This document shows positions 1-8,318 of a stretch of DNA of 62,616 nucleotides, piece by piece. The position numbers and the translations under genes were made by a program. A model generated the notes under the pieces. That model was not told where the DNA came from, ran no database searches, and saw only the letters and a list, made by a program, of their open reading frames with translations. Source of the DNA: Clostridiales bacterium (GTDB taxonomy: Bacteria; Bacillota; Clostridia; Christensenellales; Borkfalkiaceae); NCBI GenBank assembly GCA_015069565.1, contig SVIJ01000003.1, positions 1 through 62,616 of the forward strand, in the 5' to 3' direction. Each line of letters begins with the position of its first letter. The first letter of the stretch is position 1.

Positions 1-1
1 C

Positions 2-262
2 ACGGGCAGCGACAGCGCAATTACGCTTAACTGGTGTTTGTATAACTTGGACACGAAAGCGGTTGTAGAACAGAGCAGCATGACCACGTGGAACTTCTTT
101 ACGGGCTCGAATGCGCAAGTCGGCAATATGACCATCAACGACCTTAGCGGTTCTATCGTGCTTTACGGTAAGTTCGGCGCGACCTGTACGATCGACAAGC
201 TTCACGGCGTAGAAAGCGGCGCGTTCGCAGACGTTGTAGCAAAGCATACCAGCGCGAACTAA
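2..262 (+). CDS. C-terminal fragment of a repeat-containing secreted protein
   Basis: Only the last ~86 residues lie in the window; the frame is open to the left edge from base 2, so the real start is outside and the internal TTG at 38 should not be read as a start. The sequence (SAITLNWCLYNLDT, MTTWNFFTGSNAQVGNM, DLSGSIVLYGKFG) is nearly identical to the end of the ~220-residue repeat found three to four times in the 1,989-residue protein encoded at 2231-8200, at both protein and DNA level. It then ends in a short tail without a catalytic domain or anchor. The parent is therefore a paralogue of that protein. Function unknown; a beta-sandwich, possibly carbohydrate-binding, is a guess. Confidence 0.75.
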   Translation, partial: TGSDSAITLNWCLYNLDTKAVVEQSSMTTWNFFTGSNAQVGNMTINDLSGSIVLYGKFGATCTIDKLHGVESGAFADVVAKHTSAN

Positions 263-357
263 AAACATCTAAAATTAAGCAAAAAACACACTTAAATAAG
301 CTTAAAAAGCGCCCAAAAATGGGCAAATTTCCCCTTAAATTTTAATAAAAACCTGTT

Positions 358-384
358 GGCAACCCCCGCAAAATGGGGGTTGCC
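358..384. other. GC-rich perfect hairpin upstream of lipoprotein gene
   Basis: Ten-base-pair perfect inverted repeat (GGCAACCCCC / GGGGGTTGCC) with a seven-base loop, 23 bp before the start of the next gene. On the plus strand no T-run follows, so it is not a canonical terminator for the upstream gene; on the minus strand a T-rich stretch follows. It may stabilise an mRNA end or slow read-through between the two genes. Confidence 0.5.
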
Positions 385-407
385 GATGGGGAAAGGTTGG
401 AGCTATT

Positions 408-2030
408 ATGAAAAAACTCACACATATTCTTCTCTCGGTTATGATGCTTTCATCCGCGCTTTTGGCGACGGGCTGTCAACAGGGCTTGTCTGCGGATGAG
501 CTGCCTGATTATTCGGCATACAACCATCAATTTGAATTCTACGGCTACCATTCGGCTCACGATGGGTATCATTATACCGATTTGGTGCCGACTTACGTAG
601 GCGAGTCGTTTTTGACGACGGAACAATATCAAATGTATAAGGACGCAGGGATGACCATTTTCTATCCGCAGTCCATTTTCAAAATTCCCGACGAAGCGGA
701 CGCTGCCAGCAAGGGTACGACCCGTGAAGACGAGTGGAATAGGGTCAAGCCTGAAATCGACAAGCTCGTTTCGATCGGCATGGATAGAACGATCTTGTAC
801 GACGAAGGTCTTTCGTGGCTGGGCTTGAACGAGCCTGTCCGCGTTAAAGGTGACGGCCTTACGGACGGTCAGCGCGAAGCAGAAGGCTTGATCGGGGAAG
901 CGGATGATCAATTCGATACGATCGAAGAGCTGGACGCAGAAGTAGAGCGCCATCTTGCGCTCTATGCCGATTATCTTGGCGTTGGCGGCATCTGCTTGGC
1001 GGACGAGCCGAAAAACGTTTGGTATAAGTCGTACGGTGATCTGTACAATTCCATCAAGCGCGTATCCGAAAAGAACGGTTGGGATTTGTATATTTCCTTC
1101 AACTTAAACCCTTTGAATAGAAACGAATACGTTTATCAGGAGTTTTATCCGTACGTAGAAGGGACGTTGCAGAAAAACCCGAACGGTACTAGCAACCTGC
1201 CTTTTGAAGACGCGATGACCCGCTATAAGCAGTACATCGAAAACTTTATGAGTTCGATGCAGCCCGACTATATCCGTTACGACGATTATCCTTTGCGCAA
1301 CGGTTATCTTTCGGCTACCTACATTCCCTGTATGCAGTACATTGCAGGGGTTGCAAGGGATAGAGATATCGAATTCCGTATGGTCACGCAGTCGTTCGGG
1401 ATGATTTCCGAAGGCAGTTTGTCCACGCGTAAGCTGACGGAAGAAGGGGCGCGTTGGCTCAACAACATGATTGTGGGCTTTGGCGCGACGGAAATTTCCT
1501 ACTTCACGTACTATACGAGAACGGAAAGCATGACGGATGGGGAATCGTTCATCGACGACGAATCCTTCGTCACTCTGTACGGCAAGCCGACGAATATCTA
1601 TCATTTCATGAAAGAAATCATGTCGGAAAACCAAGCCTTTGCGCCGACGGTATTGCAGTTCAAGTATCAAAAGAGCGGCGTATTTGTAAAATCGCCTACG
1701 CTTCATCCCACGCCTTATCTCGATTACGTAGAGGACGTCAATGAAACGACCTATGCGAAATTGAAGAAGGTAAGCTTGAACAAGGAATGCGCGATGGTCA
1801 ACGAGCTGTACGATAAGGAAAACAACCGTTATATGTATATGGCAATGAACATTGTTGACCCTGCATATAAGGGAAGCGGCGTGTATCAGACGATCACGTT
1901 AGAGTTTGCGTCTGAATATAAATACGCGCTTGTGTATAGAGACGGCGAACGCAAGCTGCACAAGCTGGACGACGGCAAATTGCAAGTAAAGGCAGCACCT
2001 GGGGAAGCGTCGTTTGTAATTCCCTTCTAA
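408..2030 (+). CDS. Putative TIM-barrel (glycosidase-like) lipoprotein
   Basis: 540 residues. A signal peptide ends in the lipobox LATGC at about residues 20-24, so the protein is predicted to be lipid-anchored on the outer face of the membrane. RBS GGAG five bases upstream supports the ATG. The body resembles a (beta/alpha)8 barrel: GMTIFYPQS, then GGICLADEPKNVWY with an Asp-Glu-Pro motif, then PDYIRYDDYPLR with paired Asp, then GFGATEISYFTYYTR, and a beta-sandwich end. The same motifs in the same order recur in the last ~480 residues of the protein encoded at 2231-8200 (GVQLGDEPKY, SIMYDDYPIR, MGFGAKQLAYYTYYTR), so the two share one domain. The DEP Glu and YDD Asp are plausible catalytic acids by analogy with clan GH-A enzymes; this is inference. 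I do not recognise the exact family. Confidence 0.6.
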   Translation: MKKLTHILLSVMMLSSALLATGCQQGLSADELPDYSAYNHQFEFYGYHSAHDGYHYTDLVPTYVGESFLTTEQYQMYKDAGMTIFYPQSIFKIPDEADAASKGTTREDEWNRVKPEIDKLVSIGMDRTILYDEGLSWLGLNEPVRVKGDGLTDGQREAEGLIGEADDQFDTIEELDAEVERHLALYADYLGVGGICLADEPKNVWYKSYGDLYNSIKRVSEKNGWDLYISFNLNPLNRNEYVYQEFYPYVEGTLQKNPNGTSNLPFEDAMTRYKQYIENFMSSMQPDYIRYDDYPLRNGYLSATYIPCMQYIAGVARDRDIEFRMVTQSFGMISEGSLSTRKLTEEGARWLNNMIVGFGATEISYFTYYTRTESMTDGESFIDDESFVTLYGKPTNIYHFMKEIMSENQAFAPTVLQFKYQKSGVFVKSPTLHPTPYLDYVEDVNETTYAKLKKVSLNKECAMVNELYDKENNRYMYMAMNIVDPAYKGSGVYQTITLEFASEYKYALVYRDGERKLHKLDDGKLQVKAAPGEASFVIPF

Positions 2031-2059
2031 TTTTAGACACATCTTGGAGGTAAAATAAT

Positions 2060-2218
2060 ATGGTAGAAACTATGGAGTGGATCGTAGAGAAAAAGGAGTA
2101 CGTTATTCCTACGGTTGAGTTGTATCGACTGAATACGTCGGACATCGTTCGCACGTCACTTGGCGCGGAGGAAAAAAACGACAACGAGTTTGACGCTGGG
2201 GAAATGGGTGATTCTTAA
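2060..2218 (+). CDS. Small acidic protein, 52 residues
   Basis: Short ORF with a strong ribosome binding site (TTGGAGG, nine bases upstream) placed between the TIM-barrel lipoprotein and the giant repeat protein; its stop is 12 bases from the next start, so all three are probably one operon. The middle part (YVIPTVELYRLNTSDIVRTS) followed by a Glu/Asp/Asn-rich end looks like the short peptides common in gut Clostridia that carry a PxxExxxxxxxDVxxTS core and an acidic tail. No signal peptide, transmembrane segment or cysteine. The role of these peptides is not established to my knowledge. Codon use and the strong RBS argue that it is real. Confidence 0.6.
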   Translation: MVETMEWIVEKKEYVIPTVELYRLNTSDIVRTSLGAEEKNDNEFDAGEMGDS

Positions 2219-2230
2219 GGAGGAAGAAAA

Positions 2231-5200
2231 ATGAGAAAAAGTATAAGATTGACTACAATTTGCACTTGTGTGGTTGCATTTTTTGCTTCCTTGATTTTAT
2301 CTATTTCTTTTTCCATCATGCCCGCAAAAGCGGAAACCAGCCCTGTGTTGTTCCAAATGGAAAGCGGGGCAAGCATAAAGCTGAGTGGAAACGGGCTTCG
2401 TTTTAAGGCAAAGATGAGCCAAGATTATTATGATATGCTCGTCACGAACGATCCCGACGATAACGTTAAGCTTTACGGCTATATCGCGCCTATCGAAGTT
2501 TTGGATTCTATGACGGAATATAGTGATTTCATCAATGGCGGCAAAAGAGTCGGCGGTGAATTAGACCAAGATAAGATTTATCAAGACGAAGACGGATATT
2601 ATTATGCGAATATCGTTATGACGAATCTTGATAAGCATAGCTATCAAGACGATTCTTTCTCTGCTATTATCTTTATTAAGGATAACAGTGGGTCTTCGCC
2701 TATATATATTTATCCCGAACTTGCTTTGGATGACGCGGGGCATATCAATATCGAAGCGCAAAACAGAACGCAATACGATATCGTCAATTCTGCATTCTTG
2801 GATGGTGAAGAAAGCTATGAAAGCAGAATCATTGCTACTTACGGAGAATGGTATGGCACGGAAGAATATCCTATCGTTATCAATACGGAAACAGAATATC
2901 AATCGTTTGTTTCCAAGCTTGAAGATGCTGAGTTTAAGGAGCAGATAAACAACAAAGAAAAACACGTATTTGTCAAAGAAGGCTTGGGGGATATTGAAAG
3001 CGTTGTTTCCGTAACGAAAACTAGCGGTCACACGGTAAGATTTTGGGACGGTAACAAATTGCTTGACACTTGCTACGTCGAAGATGGTGACTATGTCGCT
3101 AGTCCCGAGGACCCGACGCGTGACGGTTATGAAGTATCCCATTGGGTTTGCAATGGTCAAAGATGGGATTTTGCCTATCATACTGTAGAGGATGACTTAG
3201 ATCTTTGCGTACAATGGAAAATCGCTAAGAGCCAGGAAAAGGATACGGGTAATTTAACTGTATACGGTGTTACCAGAGCAGACGGCACGGATATCACAAA
3301 AGATTCGGACGTAATCGGTCAAAAAGTCGTTTTAGCAAGCGGTTCTTTGGCTGACGGCGCGTATTATCCAGGTGAAACGAATGGAAATCCCGATCCCACC
3401 GACGAAACTAATTCGGCGGACCAAGCGTATATTGCATATGACGGTGAGTATGGTTTTAACGATTATTTCGTAGCCGACTTTACGGGCAAGAATATGCCCA
3501 CGATGGCATTCTTTGCAAATCACTATAACGAATCGATTTTCTACGGCGACGGCACGAAGAACGGCGTTGTGGTTGCTACGGGCTTGACGTGGCCGAATGG
3601 TTTGCTGTTTACGGAACCTGAGGCTTATTGTACTTCCGTATTTAACGGCAAAGGGCTTTGTATGTGGGGTCCTTACATGATTTACTCCACGGCGAAGAAT
3701 GATAATTCAAAAGGTGTATTACTTCATGAAAACGTAGACAACGTTGCGCTGGGTAGAGAAAATCTTGTAAGCGGCAAGCATTACCGTGTAATTATGGGCT
3801 TCCAACCTGGTGACGATCCTTCGAATATGGCAATCAAGCTTGTATACGTATTGTATGATTTGGATAATGATTGCATCGTTGAAAGCAAGGAAATGAATAC
3901 GTATAATTTCTTTGCAGACGGTTGGGCGAAGGAAGGAAAGACGAAGGAAGGACAGACGAGAGATGAGTTCTGCTTGGGCTCTATCGTAGCGTACGGCTAT
4001 TTTGCTACGCCGACCGTTTTGGATAAAACCTACGCAATCTATGAAGATACGACCATTCAGGATATTAGCCTTGCGTTTGGTATGAGCTCGCAATCGAATA
4101 CAACCGAAAATGGTGATTCGATTGTTTTAGGAGCAAGCTCTATCGGTGACGGCGCAAACTACATAATCGGTCAAAATAACGGCGGTTACGTAAATCAATC
4201 GTATTATGCATTAAACGGCGATTATAATTTAGACGATTACGTAGCGTTTGATTTCACGGGTAAGAATATGCCCGAAATTGCATTCTTTGCAAAGAATTAT
4301 AACAATTCGATGTACGCAGAGGGCACTTCTAAACAAGGTATCGTAGTCGTCACGGGTATCACGACTTGGGACGGTCAGCTTGGCTCGGGCGTAAACGGCG
4401 ACGGCACGCAAATCAACTACGGTTTCCCGTATATGATTCAAAACACGGGCGACGGCGGTTTCGTAAACGGCTCGTTTGCAAACTCTGCGCTCGGCAGAGC
4501 GAACCTCGTGGACGGTACGCATTACCGCGTCATTATGGGCTTCACGGGCAGCGGTAGCGCAATCACGCTCAACTGGTGCTTGTATGACTTAGATAAGGAT
4601 ACTGTTGTAGAGCAGAGCAGTATGACCACGTGGAATTTCTTCACGGGCAGCAAGGCGGAAGTTGGCAATATGACGCTTAACGACCTTAGCGGTTCTATCG
4701 TGCTCTACGGTAAGTTCGGCGTTGCTTGTACGATTGATAAATTATACGGCGTTTACGAGGATACGAACATTTCCAAAATTATGCAGTCTTTCGTAATGTG
4801 CCCTAAAACGGTTACGTTCAAGAATTACGACGAAACGCTTTTGCAGGAAGAAGTCGTTGCAAGCGGCGTAATGCCTGAATATAAGGGCGAAACGCCGTAT
4901 AGACCTGGCGACGCGGTATTCTCTTCCTACGAGTTCGTAGGTTGGAATAAGGAGCTTTCTGCGGTGACGGACGACGTCACGTACACGGCAGTATTTACGG
5001 GTACGGCAAGAGAAGACGTGACGTTTAGCGGTGATTCTGGTCATACCTACGGCGTAGAGCAGAGTAACAATAAGATTGTTTTGAAGGCAAGCGGTATCGG
5101 TGGCGGTGCAAACTATACATTCGGTCAAAACAATGATGACGGCGATGCGACGCCTAGTTACGTACATCAGTCCTATTTGGCTTTGGACGGCAAATACGGC

Positions 5201-8200
5201 TTGAACGATTACGTAGCATTCGATTTCACGGGTAAAAACCTGCCTGAAATCGCATTCTTTGCGAAGAACTATAACGATTCGATGTACGCAGAAGGCACTA
5301 CTAAGCAAGGTATCGTCGTTGTAACGGGTATCACTACTTGGGACGGTCAGCTTGGCTCGGGCGTAAACAACAACGGCACGCAAATCAACTACGGCTTCCC
5401 GTATATGATCCAAGACGCAACCAGCGGCGGCTTCGTAAGCGGCGCATTTGCAAATTCCGCGCTTGGCAGAGCAAACCTTGTAGACGATACGCGTTATCGC
5501 GTTATCATGGGCTTCACGGGCAGCGGCAGCGCAATTACGCTTAACTGGTATTTGTACAACTTGGATACTAACGCAGTTGTGGAAGAAAGCTCAATGACCA
5601 CGTGGAATTTCTTCACGGGCTCGAATGCACAAGTCGGCAATATGACCACTAATGACCTTTTGGGTTCTATCGTGCTCTACGGTAAGTTCGGCGTTGCTTG
5701 TACGCTCGACAAGGTACACGGCGTATTTGAAGATACGGATATTGCGACGATTGCAAGCGGTTTGAAGGATGGCACTACGTACACAGTCACGTTTAAGGAC
5801 GCGGACGGGAACGTATTGCAGGAAGAAACTCTTGCGTACGGCGTAATGCCTGAATATAAGGGTGAAACGCCTATAAAATCGAGTGACCGACTCTTTGATT
5901 ATACGTTTACCAGTTGGGATAAACCCATTGTTTGCGTTGCGGGGAACGTCACGTATACGGCGGTTTTTGAAGCGACGGACAAAGAAGTTGTTACCACGTA
6001 TAATATGACTTTCAATGGTGAAAGTATTGTTTTAGGCACAGGTAGTATCACTAATGGCGCAAGCATTGAGACTGGCACAATCAACGGCGGTACTATAGAT
6101 CAAGCATATTTGGCTTTGGACGGCAGCTACGGCTTGAATGATTACGTAGCGTTGGACTTCACGGGCAAGAATATGCCTGAAATTGCGTTCTTTGCAAAGA
6201 ATTATAACAATTCTATGTACGCAGAGGGTACTTCCAAACAAGGTATCGTTGTGGTCACGGGTATTACGGCTTGGGACGGAACGACTTCCTGGGTAAACGG
6301 CAACAGCACGCAAATCAACTACGGCTTCCCGTATATGATTCAAAACACGGGCGACGGCGGTTTCGTAAACGGTGCGTTTGCAAATTCCGCGCTCGGCAGA
6401 GCGAACCTTGTAGATAACACGCATTATCGCGTGATTATGGGCTTCACGGGTAGCGACAGTACAATCACGCTGAATTGGTATCTGTATAACCTGGATACGA
6501 AAGCGGTTGAACAGGGCACTATGACGACGTGGGGCTTCTTCTCGGGTAGCAACGCGCAGGTCGGCAATATGACCATCAATGACCTTTCGGGCTCTATCGT
6601 GCTGTACGGTAAATTCGGTACGACGTGTACGATTGACAAGCTTTACGAAGTATTTGAAGATACGACGTTGGATGGCGTAATCGAAAGCATTATCGTAACG
6701 GAAGGCGAGGGAAGCGGTGAAGGTGAACCTTCCGAGCCTACCTCAACTGCGCCTGATTATTCGAAGTATACCGATCAATTTGATTTCTACGCATATAGCT
6801 GTTACAGCGACGGTACGTATGAAATTAACGGCGAAAAGTATTACATCGGTAAGAATCTTGCAAACTTGAAGCAGTACGCTATGTACGGCGACGTGGGGAT
6901 GACCATTTACTTCCCGCAAAACGATATGTTGATCAATGGGACGGCGGAGTCGATTGCAAACGCAAAAGCGCTGATTGACGACTTGGCAAAAGTGGGGATC
7001 AAAAAGACCATTTTGCAAGACAACAGAATTTTGAATTTGAGCATGACCGAAAAGGCGATCGTCGGTAGCGGCTGTCAATTTGCAGACAACGACGCTTTGG
7101 ACGCATATATCTATGATTGCGTCAAAGATTATGCAACCTATCCCGGCGTTTACGGCGTTCAGCTTGGCGACGAACCGAAGTACGCTTGCCTGAGCGCGTA
7201 CGCAGCCGTTTATAACTCTCTCAAGCGCGTCAACGCAAAATACGGTTTCAATCTGTTCATTCAATACAACTTGAACCCGCTCAACGTAACGCAAGACGTT
7301 TATGATAATTATTATCCTGCTACGTCTGGTACCTATGAATGGGAAAACTGGCGTTATACGCTTGGTTGGAATGACAGATTTACCGACGCGGTAAAGCGTT
7401 ATACGCAATACATTAACGATTTCTTGGACGCAATGAATCCCGATTCGATTATGTACGACGATTATCCTATCAGAGAGGATAAAGACGGCAATAAGATTAT
7501 ACTCGATTCGTATATTCCTTGTTTGCAAATCGTTTCAAAAGCGGCTACGGATAGAGGAATTAAGTTCTACCACATTACGCAGGCATTTGACAACAATGCG
7601 AATGGTAAGGGAGAATGCAGACGTGAAGTTACGGAAGCGGGCGCGAAGTGGCTCAACAATATTTTGATGGGCTTTGGCGCGAAGCAGCTTGCTTATTATA
7701 CCTACTATACGAGAGCGGAAAGCGATTCTACGGGATCTGAATCGTTTGCAGATGGAGCTTCGTTTGTGGATTACAACGGTAATCCGACGGCGCTTTACGG
7801 TTGGATGCAAGTTATTTTGGCGAACAACCAGAAATTCGCGCCTACGATTTTGCAGTTCGATTATAAGGGCAGCAAAACGTACGGTTCGGCGGCTCATTTG
7901 GCAGAGGTTACGGTTAGCAATTCGTTTGCAAAACTTTCTTCGTTTGCGGTAAGCACGGGCGCAGCGCTTGTAACCGAGCTTTACGACGACGAGAACGACA
8001 ACTATATGTATATGGCGATGAACGTTCTCGATCCTGACGCGGACGTCACGGAAGAAAAGGTGACGATGACCTTCAACGGTTATAACCACGTTTTGGTATA
8101 CGTAGACGGCGTTGCAACGAAAGTTGCGCTTGAAAACAGCGTATACACCGCAACCCTTACGAACGGCGAAGCAGTATACGTAATTCCTTATAACGAATGA
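2231..8200 (+). CDS. Giant secreted multidomain protein with tandem repeats and C-terminal TIM-barrel-like domain
   Basis: 1,989 residues. Signal peptide (hydrophobic core ~10-28, cleavage near AKA-ET at ~35). An N-terminal domain of the GASIKLSGNGLRFKA type is followed by an InlB/Listeria-Bacteroides-like beta repeat (~265-330, HTVRFWDGNKL to LCVQW). Then come four copies of a ~220-residue domain (YGLNDYVAFDFTGKN ... GRANLV..THYRVIMGF ... SGSIVLYGKFG): one divergent, three very alike. Two more InlB-like repeats separate copies 2/3 and 3/4. A Gly/Glu/Ser linker leads to a C-terminal domain homologous to the lipoprotein at 408-2030, with the DEP and YDDYP motifs kept. No sortase motif or membrane anchor is seen at the C-terminus, so release or non-covalent wall binding is likely. 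RBS AAGGAGGAA supports the start. Likely a polysaccharide-binding and -processing surface protein; substrate unknown. Confidence 0.7.
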   Translation: MRKSIRLTTICTCVVAFFASLILSISFSIMPAKAETSPVLFQMESGASIKLSGNGLRFKAKMSQDYYDMLVTNDPDDNVKLYGYIAPIEVLDSMTEYSDFINGGKRVGGELDQDKIYQDEDGYYYANIVMTNLDKHSYQDDSFSAIIFIKDNSGSSPIYIYPELALDDAGHINIEAQNRTQYDIVNSAFLDGEESYESRIIATYGEWYGTEEYPIVINTETEYQSFVSKLEDAEFKEQINNKEKHVFVKEGLGDIESVVSVTKTSGHTVRFWDGNKLLDTCYVEDGDYVASPEDPTRDGYEVSHWVCNGQRWDFAYHTVEDDLDLCVQWKIAKSQEKDTGNLTVYGVTRADGTDITKDSDVIGQKVVLASGSLADGAYYPGETNGNPDPTDETNSADQAYIAYDGEYGFNDYFVADFTGKNMPTMAFFANHYNESIFYGDGTKNGVVVATGLTWPNGLLFTEPEAYCTSVFNGKGLCMWGPYMIYSTAKNDNSKGVLLHENVDNVALGRENLVSGKHYRVIMGFQPGDDPSNMAIKLVYVLYDLDNDCIVESKEMNTYNFFADGWAKEGKTKEGQTRDEFCLGSIVAYGYFATPTVLDKTYAIYEDTTIQDISLAFGMSSQSNTTENGDSIVLGASSIGDGANYIIGQNNGGYVNQSYYALNGDYNLDDYVAFDFTGKNMPEIAFFAKNYNNSMYAEGTSKQGIVVVTGITTWDGQLGSGVNGDGTQINYGFPYMIQNTGDGGFVNGSFANSALGRANLVDGTHYRVIMGFTGSGSAITLNWCLYDLDKDTVVEQSSMTTWNFFTGSKAEVGNMTLNDLSGSIVLYGKFGVACTIDKLYGVYEDTNISKIMQSFVMCPKTVTFKNYDETLLQEEVVASGVMPEYKGETPYRPGDAVFSSYEFVGWNKELSAVTDDVTYTAVFTGTAREDVTFSGDSGHTYGVEQSNNKIVLKASGIGGGANYTFGQNNDDGDATPSYVHQSYLALDGKYGLNDYVAFDFTGKNLPEIAFFAKNYNDSMYAEGTTKQGIVVVTGITTWDGQLGSGVNNNGTQINYGFPYMIQDATSGGFVSGAFANSALGRANLVDDTRYRVIMGFTGSGSAITLNWYLYNLDTNAVVEESSMTTWNFFTGSNAQVGNMTTNDLLGSIVLYGKFGVACTLDKVHGVFEDTDIATIASGLKDGTTYTVTFKDADGNVLQEETLAYGVMPEYKGETPIKSSDRLFDYTFTSWDKPIVCVAGNVTYTAVFEATDKEVVTTYNMTFNGESIVLGTGSITNGASIETGTINGGTIDQAYLALDGSYGLNDYVALDFTGKNMPEIAFFAKNYNNSMYAEGTSKQGIVVVTGITAWDGTTSWVNGNSTQINYGFPYMIQNTGDGGFVNGAFANSALGRANLVDNTHYRVIMGFTGSDSTITLNWYLYNLDTKAVEQGTMTTWGFFSGSNAQVGNMTINDLSGSIVLYGKFGTTCTIDKLYEVFEDTTLDGVIESIIVTEGEGSGEGEPSEPTSTAPDYSKYTDQFDFYAYSCYSDGTYEINGEKYYIGKNLANLKQYAMYGDVGMTIYFPQNDMLINGTAESIANAKALIDDLAKVGIKKTILQDNRILNLSMTEKAIVGSGCQFADNDALDAYIYDCVKDYATYPGVYGVQLGDEPKYACLSAYAAVYNSLKRVNAKYGFNLFIQYNLNPLNVTQDVYDNYYPATSGTYEWENWRYTLGWNDRFTDAVKRYTQYINDFLDAMNPDSIMYDDYPIREDKDGNKIILDSYIPCLQIVSKAATDRGIKFYHITQAFDNNANGKGECRREVTEAGAKWLNNILMGFGAKQLAYYTYYTRAESDSTGSESFADGASFVDYNGNPTALYGWMQVILANNQKFAPTILQFDYKGSKTYGSAAHLAEVTVSNSFAKLSSFAVSTGAALVTELYDDENDNYMYMAMNVLDPDADVTEEKVTMTFNGYNHVLVYVDGVATKVALENSVYTATLTNGEAVYVIPYNE
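3325..6663 (+). repeat. Four tandem copies of a ~220-residue coding repeat
   Basis: Unit positions are about 3325-4050 (divergent), 4109-4764, 5066-5737 and 6014-6663. Copies 2-4 are close to identical over long DNA blocks, for example across the GFPYMIQ to LGRANLV segment, and the same block ends the partial gene at the left edge. Such similarity implies recent duplication or gene conversion. Confidence 0.8.
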
Positions 8201-8217
8201 TTTTATAGGCATACCAA

Positions 8218-8242
8218 AAGGAAACCCCTTTGGGGTTTCCTT
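8218..8242 (+). terminator. Hairpin after the giant secreted protein gene
   Basis: Eleven-base-pair stem (AAGGAAACCCC / GGGGTTTCCTT) with a three-base loop, 18 bases after the stop codon. The trailing T-run is weak (TTGTAT), so termination efficiency is uncertain. Confidence 0.55.
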
Positions 8243-8276
8243 GTATGCTATATAGGCGAAATTTCAAAAAACAGAC

Positions 8277-8295
8277 GGCGCTATATAATAACGCC
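8277..8295 (+). promoter_or_regulatory. Imperfect palindrome over a -10 element
   Basis: GGCGCTATATAATAACGCC is an imperfect palindrome (seven of nine pairs) that contains TATAAT at 8284-8289; a weak -35 (TTTCAA) lies at 8262-8267. Its position 24 bases before the oxidoreductase gene suits a repressor operator overlapping the promoter. The cognate regulator is unknown. Confidence 0.4.
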
Positions 8296-8318
8296 TTTCA
8301 ATAAAAAAGGGTACGATT

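Noticed and set aside
38-262. Independent 74-residue gene starting at TTG 38
   Set aside because: The frame is open to the left edge with clear homology continuing upstream, so it is the end of a longer gene.
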